A stretch of 9,698 nucleotides of DNA. Source: an uncultured Rikenellaceae bacterium. Lineage in GTDB: Bacteria; Bacteroidota; Bacteroidia; Bacteroidales; Rikenellaceae. Position 1 is the stretch's first letter. Every line of letters starts with the position of its first letter. This document shows, one piece after another, positions 5,953 to 9,698 of the stretch. Position numbers and translations under genes: made by a program. The stretch covers positions 1 to 9,698 of the forward strand of contig CAJGBR010000050.1 of the NCBI GenBank assembly GCA_904501625.1. The letters run 5' to 3'. The notes below the pieces were generated by a model. It had not been told where the DNA came from. It did no database searches and saw only the letters and a list, made by a program, of their open reading frames with translations.

Positions 5953-7962
5953 TTATTTTAAGAATTTCTTTACATTTTCATAAACTTGAGCCGGAGTATA
6001 TCCGAATTTTTCGTCCAATACACCAGCCGGAGCCGAATATCCGAAATGATCCAAACCTTGAATCATTCCGTTTTCGCCAACAAGTGCAGCCAATGTGCAA
6101 GGCAATCCTGAAGTCAATCCAAAACGACGAACTCCTTTAGGCAGCACACTGTGTTGGTATTCTGTAGTTTGATCCCTGAACAAGCCCTCTGAAGGAACTG
6201 AGACCAGACGAACTTTGATTCCGTCGGCACGCAACAACTCTGCTGTACCTGCCAGAGTAGATACTTCCGAACCACTTGCCAACAAAACAATATCCGGGGT
6301 ACCTTCACAATCCTCTACGATATAAGCTCCCTTTCTCACACCTTGAGCCTTATCCCAACCAGAGCCCGGCAACAATTTAATATTCTGACGAGAGAGAACC
6401 AATGCCGTAGGACGTTGATTTTCCATAGCCATTTGCCAAGCGACTGTTGTTTCGTTTGCATCTGCCGGGCGAAGTACCAATACAGAACGTTCACCACGAT
6501 GGTTACGCAATTGCTCCATCAACCTGAGTTGAGCTTCGTGTTCGATTGGCTGGTGAGTAGGACCATCTTCACCAACGCGGAACGAGTCGTGAGTCCATAC
6601 ATACTTAACTGGAAGACGTTGCAATGCAGCCAATCTCAAAGCCGGTTTCATATAATCCGAGAAGACAAAGAATGTTCCACAAGCACAATAAACTCCACCG
6701 TGCAATGCTATACCATTCATAATACAAGCCATTGTCAATTCAGATACGCCTGCATTGAGGAATCCTCCTGAAAAGTCGCCCTTAACCAAAGGTTTAACTT
6801 TGAATCCGTCAGTCTTATCCGAGTTAGAAAGGTCAGCCGATGACACAATCATATTTTCAACATTTGCAGCCAGATATTTCAGCACTGCTGCTGAGGCTGC
6901 ACGTGTAGCAACATTATCTCCCTGTGCCACTTGCGAGAAATCCAATTCGGGCAAAACACCACCAAGGAATCTATCCAACTTGGCTGCAGCCTCTGGATTA
7001 TTTTTTCTCCACTCATTTTCAATCTGTTCACGCTGAGCAAACCAACTATTGAGTTCTTCACGACGTTTAGCATAAAGTTCTACAGTTTCCGTAAACAGTG
7101 TGAAAGGTTCATCTGGATTACCTCCCAAGTTTTTGATAGTCATAGCCATATCTGCACCCGCAGCACTAAGTGGCTGACCGTGCGTATTGACACGTCCTTC
7201 AAACGATGCACCCTCTTTATCTCTTGCACCGAATCCCATTATTGTGTTGCCGATAATCAGAGTCGGGCGTTGAGTCTCTGCAATTGCAGTGTTAAGTGCA
7301 GCACGAATTTCATCAGCATCATTACCATTTATTTCCAATACCGACCAACCCCACGCACGATATTTTGTAGCAACATCTTCAGCTGAAACTTCATCAACTT
7401 TTGTCGACAACTGCACGTTATTCGAGTCGTAGAACATAATCAGATTAGCCAATCCCAAGTGGCCTGCAATACGACCCGCACCTTGAGAAATCTCTTCCTG
7501 GATTCCGCCATCAGAGATAAATGCGTATGTTTTATGGGCAGTCCACTCACCGAAACGGGCTGCAAGGAATCTCTCTGCGATAGCAGCACCTACTGCCATC
7601 ACGTGTCCTTGTCCAAGCGGACCTGATGTATTTTCAATTGCGTGAGTGAGATCCACTTCCGGATGACCTGGAGTTTGACTACCCCACTGGCGGAAATTTT
7701 TCACCTCCTCCATCGGCATAATTCCTGCTGCGGCGAGGACACCGTAGAGCATTGGTGACATATGTCCTGGATCGAGGAAAAGTCTGTCACGGAATGGATA
7801 TTTGTAATCATTCGGATTATAACGGAGGAATTCCGAATAGAGAACATTAATAAAATCGGCGCCACCCAATGCACCACCTGGGTGTCCTGATTTGGCCTTT
7901 TCGACCATCGATGCAGCCAATATTCTAATGTTATCAGCAGCTTTTTTAGTTATATCTGCCAT
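5953..7962 (-). CDS. tkt: Transketolase
   Basis: Transketolase is a thiamine-diphosphate and Mg-dependent cytosolic enzyme that moves two-carbon ketol units between sugar phosphates. The 669-aa product has the family length and full domain order. The PP domain carries KSGHPGGALGGADF (24-37, with H27) and GPLGQGHVMAVG (114-125). Its cofactor motif is ISDGGIQEEISQ (149-160) with D151, then N181 and V183, matching the E. coli D155/N185/I187 Mg ligands. The Pyr domain has NAGVSEL (403-409), where E408 corresponds to the conserved catalytic Glu, and GEDGPTHQP (464-472). The C-terminal domain follows from about residue 530. The usual GDG of the ThDP motif reads SDG here, with metal ligands kept, so activity is expected. 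It is the first gene of an operon with transaldolase. A -7 element about 40 bp upstream of the ATG supports the start. Confidence 0.96.
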   Translation of the reverse strand: MADITKKAADNIRILAASMVEKAKSGHPGGALGGADFINVLYSEFLRYNPNDYKYPFRDRLFLDPGHMSPMLYGVLAAAGIMPMEEVKNFRQWGSQTPGHPEVDLTHAIENTSGPLGQGHVMAVGAAIAERFLAARFGEWTAHKTYAFISDGGIQEEISQGAGRIAGHLGLANLIMFYDSNNVQLSTKVDEVSAEDVATKYRAWGWSVLEINGNDADEIRAALNTAIAETQRPTLIIGNTIMGFGARDKEGASFEGRVNTHGQPLSAAGADMAMTIKNLGGNPDEPFTLFTETVELYAKRREELNSWFAQREQIENEWRKNNPEAAAKLDRFLGGVLPELDFSQVAQGDNVATRAASAAVLKYLAANVENMIVSSADLSNSDKTDGFKVKPLVKGDFSGGFLNAGVSELTMACIMNGIALHGGVYCACGTFFVFSDYMKPALRLAALQRLPVKYVWTHDSFRVGEDGPTHQPIEHEAQLRLMEQLRNHRGERSVLVLRPADANETTVAWQMAMENQRPTALVLSRQNIKLLPGSGWDKAQGVRKGAYIVEDCEGTPDIVLLASGSEVSTLAGTAELLRADGIKVRLVSVPSEGLFRDQTTEYQHSVLPKGVRRFGLTSGLPCTLAALVGENGMIQGLDHFGYSAPAGVLDEKFGYTPAQVYENVKKFLK

Positions 7963-7999
7963 ATTTTTTGTTTTATGTGTTTATACTATTTTTGTTCCA

Positions 8000-8007
8000 C
8001 AAAGGTA
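8000..8007 (-). promoter_or_regulatory. tkt-tal promoter -7 element
   Basis: Read on the minus strand this is TACCTTTG, an exact match to the Bacteroidota -7 consensus TAnnTTTG. It would start transcription near 7992-7996, leaving a leader of about 30 nt before the tkt ATG. No good TTTG lies at the expected 19-21 nt spacing upstream. The nearest, at 8038-8041, is 30 nt away, so the -33 element is weak or the promoter needs an activator. Confidence 0.6.
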
Positions 8008-8099
8008 ACTTTTTCTTCTATAATATTACATTTTTTACAAAAGAAAAATCTCACATTTTTTCATCACTGACAAAACTAAATTCTGCGAACAATTTATTT

Positions 8100-8126
8100 C
8101 GCTGATATTCAGCGGCAGATATTCTG
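8100..8126. repeat. Two adjacent TAT-centred inverted repeats upstream of grpE
   Basis: CGCTGA-TAT-TCAGCG (8100-8114, 6-bp arms, perfect) is followed after one base by CAGA-TAT-TCTG (8116-8126, 4-bp arms, perfect). Both contain the core GATATTC, spaced 14 nt apart. They lie about 50-80 bp upstream of the grpE -7 element and about 95-125 bp upstream of the tkt -7 element. They could be a regulator-binding site for either unit, or chance. Confidence 0.5.
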
Positions 8127-8177
8127 TTTATAGTGTTGTAAGAGTTTTGATTATTAGTTTTTTACAATTTAAAATTT

Positions 8178-8185
8178 TAACTTTG
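8178..8185 (+). promoter_or_regulatory. grpE-dnaJ promoter -7 element
   Basis: TAACTTTG matches the Bacteroidota -7 consensus TAnnTTTG and is identical to the dnaN -7 element. A TTTG lies upstream at about 8146-8149, but 28 nt away instead of 19-21, so the -33 contact is poor. Transcription would begin near 8190-8194, giving a leader of about 70 nt to the first grpE ATG, or about 97 nt to the second. Confidence 0.6.
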
Positions 8186-8195
8186 CGGACCGAAA

Positions 8196-8210
8196 TTCTG
8201 TAATACAGAA
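8196..8210. repeat. 15-nt palindrome at the grpE transcription start
   Basis: TTCTGTA-A-TACAGAA is a perfect inverted repeat with 7-bp arms and a one-base centre. It begins 10 bp after the -7 element, so it overlaps or directly follows the expected transcription start, a classic repressor position. It is not the CIRCE element bound by HrcA. The one-base centre argues against an RNA hairpin and for a DNA operator. Confidence 0.5.
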
Positions 8211-8255
8211 AATACTGACAATCAGTTTTGATGGTATGCAATTTGATTTAATCAA
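8211..8255 (+). repeat. Two weak inverted repeats in the grpE leader
   Basis: ACTGA-CAA-TCAGT (8214-8226) and TTGAT-TTA-ATCAA (8243-8255) each have 5-bp perfect arms. They could form small hairpins in the untranslated leader of the grpE mRNA. Both are short, and the region is A/T-rich, so chance is a real possibility. Confidence 0.3.
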
Positions 8256-8262
8256 GTAAACT

Positions 8263-8883
8263 ATGAGAATCAGAAAAAACAAACACAATATGAACGACAA
8301 TAAAACAGCGTGCAAAGATACTGAGAATAAAGACTTTGCAGCTAACACTGAACAACAAGCGACGGAAAATGAATGCGAGTGTGGACAAGAATCAACTGAC
8401 ACTTTGACAGATAAGCAAGACAATGATGCTGACAATGTGTCAGAAGACTTGACATCACAGGTTGCCGAGTGGAAAGACAAATATATTCGCCTGGCAGCTG
8501 AGTATGAGAATTACCGCAAAAGGACTTCACGCGAAAAACTTGAACTGATATCCAAAGGCGGAGAAGATGTTATCAAGTCGATACTGGCAATAGTCGATGA
8601 TATGGAACGTGCTATCGATGCCAACGAAAAAACCGAAGACATCAATTCGATCCGTGAAGGATTAGTCTTGATATACAAAAAATTGATGCAAACAATGACC
8701 CAACAGGGCGTAACTGAAATCGAAGCAATTGGCAACGAATTGGATACCGATCTCCACGAAGCAATCGCAAAGATTCCAGCATTCGAACCATCTCAAAAGG
8801 GAAAAATCATTGACGTAGTTCAAAAAGGTTACAAACTCAAAGACAAAGTTGTTCGTTTCGCCAAAGTTGTCGTAGGCGAATAA
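8263..8883 (+). CDS. grpE: GrpE, nucleotide exchange factor for DnaK
   Basis: GrpE is the cytosolic co-chaperone dimer that releases ADP from DnaK in the Hsp70 cycle. The 206-aa reading begins with an acidic, Asn/Gln/Thr/Glu-rich, probably disordered tail (about 1-62). A long helical dimerisation region follows with LAAEYENYRKRTSREK (about 77-92) and IKSILAIVDDMERAI (about 104-118). The C-terminal beta domain carries LDTDLHEAIAK (160-170) and the family signature GYKLKDKVVRFAKVVVGE (189-206). Length is normal. There are two candidate starts: ATG 8263, and ATG 8290, which would drop nine mostly basic residues and begin MNDNKTACK. Neither has a Shine-Dalgarno sequence, and the acidic start at 8290 looks more typical of GrpE. 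The gene is followed after 15 nt by dnaJ. No hrcA or dnaK is nearby. Confidence 0.95.
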   Translation: MRIRKNKHNMNDNKTACKDTENKDFAANTEQQATENECECGQESTDTLTDKQDNDADNVSEDLTSQVAEWKDKYIRLAAEYENYRKRTSREKLELISKGGEDVIKSILAIVDDMERAIDANEKTEDINSIREGLVLIYKKLMQTMTQQGVTEIEAIGNELDTDLHEAIAKIPAFEPSQKGKIIDVVQKGYKLKDKVVRFAKVVVGE

Positions 8884-8898
8884 TCGAAAATCAAGGAT

Positions 8899-9698
8899 AT
8901 GTCAAAACGCGATTATTATGAAGTCCTCGGAGTCGAACGTACGGCTAACGAAGATGAAATTAAAAAAGCATACCGCAAGGCTGCAATAAAATACCATCCG
9001 GACAAAAACCCGGGAGATAAAGATGCCGAAGAGAAATTCAAAGAGGCTGCCGAAGCATACGATGTGCTGAGCAATCCCGACAAACGTGCCCGTTATGACC
9101 GATTCGGACACGAAGGAATGAGTGGCAGTGGATTTGGCGGTGGCGGAGGATTCAGTGGTGGATTCTCGATGGAGGATATTTTCAGTCAGTTCGGAGATAT
9201 CTTTGGAGGCCATTTCGGCGGGTTTGGTGGTTTTGGCGGAGGTCAACGCAGTCAACGTGTAAACCGAGGTGCCGATCTGAGAGTAAAGGTCAAACTAACT
9301 CTCTCGGAGGTCGTTAACGGCACAGTTAAAAAACTAAAAATCAACAAGAATGTCACTTGTCAAAGTTGTGGCGGTAGCGGTGCTAAAGATGAACATTCAT
9401 ACTCAACCTGCTCGACCTGTAATGGTAGCGGATATGTCACTCGTGTAGTCAATTCATTCTTTGGTCAAGCACAGACAACCCAACCCTGTCCGACTTGTGG
9501 TGGTGAAGGAAAAATAATCACATCTCCGTGCGAAAAATGTAAAGGCGAAGGCGTAGTCAAAGATGAGGAAATTGTTGAAATCAAGATTCCCGCAGGTGTT
9601 GCCGACGGAATGCAATTGTCAATTTCGGGCAAAGGTAATGCCGCACGACACGGTGGTATCAACGGCAATTTGCTGGTACTGATTGAGGAAATTCCCGA
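8899..9698 (+). CDS. dnaJ: Chaperone DnaJ (Hsp40), 3' end beyond window
   Basis: DnaJ delivers unfolded clients to DnaK and stimulates its ATPase. The visible 266 codons show a type I layout. The J domain (about 1-70) has HPD at 33-35 in KYHPDKNP. A Gly/Phe-rich linker (about 70-120) contains two DIF tripeptides (93-95 and 100-102), the motif linked to J-domain autoinhibition. The zinc domain has four CxxCxGxG repeats at about 154 (CQSCGGSG), 171 (CSTCNGSG), 197 (CPTCGGEG) and 211 (CEKCKGEG). The first part of the client-binding C-terminal domain then starts with VEIKIPAGVADGMQLSISGKG. The ORF is open at the window end, so about 110-120 residues and the stop are missing. It lies 15 nt after grpE, probably co-transcribed. 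AAGGA stands only 1 nt before the ATG, too close to act as a Shine-Dalgarno sequence. Confidence 0.96.
   Translation, partial: MSKRDYYEVLGVERTANEDEIKKAYRKAAIKYHPDKNPGDKDAEEKFKEAAEAYDVLSNPDKRARYDRFGHEGMSGSGFGGGGGFSGGFSMEDIFSQFGDIFGGHFGGFGGFGGGQRSQRVNRGADLRVKVKLTLSEVVNGTVKKLKINKNVTCQSCGGSGAKDEHSYSTCSTCNGSGYVTRVVNSFFGQAQTTQPCPTCGGEGKIITSPCEKCKGEGVVKDEEIVEIKIPAGVADGMQLSISGKGNAARHGGINGNLLVLIEEIP

Larger units (their letters stand above)
7963..8262. other. Divergent tkt/grpE intergenic region
   Basis: These 300 bp of A/T-rich DNA separate the divergent tkt-tal and grpE-dnaJ units. I see no convincing small gene in them. The region holds a -7 element facing tkt (8000-8007), a -7 element facing grpE (8178-8185), and several short inverted repeats, described separately. 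The roughly 90 bp between 8008 and 8099 shows only A/T-rich tracts. Confidence 0.7.

Noticed and set aside
5592..6140. A 182-codon plus-strand ORF opposite tal and the end of tkt
   Set aside because: It covers the conserved active-site region of transaldolase and the tkt C-terminus on the other strand. The translation is low-information and crosses two real genes.
8196..8210. CIRCE (HrcA) operator at the grpE promoter
   Set aside because: CIRCE has TTAGCACTC and GAGTGCTAA arms with a 9-nt spacer. This palindrome differs in arms and spacing.
8169..8480. A 103-codon minus-strand ORF over the grpE leader and N-terminus
   Set aside because: It is antisense to the acidic, low-complexity GrpE tail, which yields Ser/Leu/Cys-rich nonsense in this frame. 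It would also run through the grpE promoter.
9111..9245. Dense GGN repeats, considered as a DNA repeat element
   Set aside because: They encode the Gly/Phe-rich linker of DnaJ in frame, which fully explains the repetition.

Overview
This window looks like an ordinary housekeeping stretch of a Bacteroidota chromosome, most likely order Bacteroidales. The main evidence is a textbook Bacteroidota promoter ahead of dnaN (TTTG, 19-nt spacer, TAACTTTG), two more TAnnTTTG -7 elements in the tkt/grpE divergent region, and a general lack of Shine-Dalgarno sequences. The gene families (E. coli-type GlnRS, short transaldolase, tkt with an SDGG motif) fit. Base composition and codon use look even throughout by eye. 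I see no mobile element, CRISPR array, tRNA, prophage or toxin-antitoxin gene.

Right-pointing block, 1-5196. glnS (glutaminyl-tRNA synthetase) comes first, then the RNase P RNA gene rnpB in the gap before dnaN. dnaN (sliding clamp) has its own promoter, which abuts the rnpB 3' end. A DEDDh-type 3'-5' exonuclease follows 12 nt after dnaN, and murG (lipid II synthesis) overlaps the exonuclease by 4 bp. dnaN-exonuclease-murG therefore looks like one transcription unit, ending at a hairpin near 5242-5269 that can work on both strands.

Left-pointing block, 7962-5289. tkt (transketolase) and a short TalC/MipB-type transaldolase, 7 nt apart, form a two-gene operon for the non-oxidative pentose phosphate pathway. 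It converges on murG at the shared terminator.

Divergent region, 7963-8262. This 300-bp gap holds outward-facing promoter elements for tkt and for grpE-dnaJ, plus a cluster of short near-perfect inverted repeats around the grpE promoter.

Right-pointing block, 8263-9698. grpE and dnaJ (cut off by the window end) encode the nucleotide-exchange factor and J-domain partner of DnaK. DnaK itself is not in the window.

No novel multi-gene system is visible. The points most worth a second look are the inverted repeats around the grpE promoter, murG placed behind replication genes, and the tight packing of the rnpB terminator and dnaN promoter.
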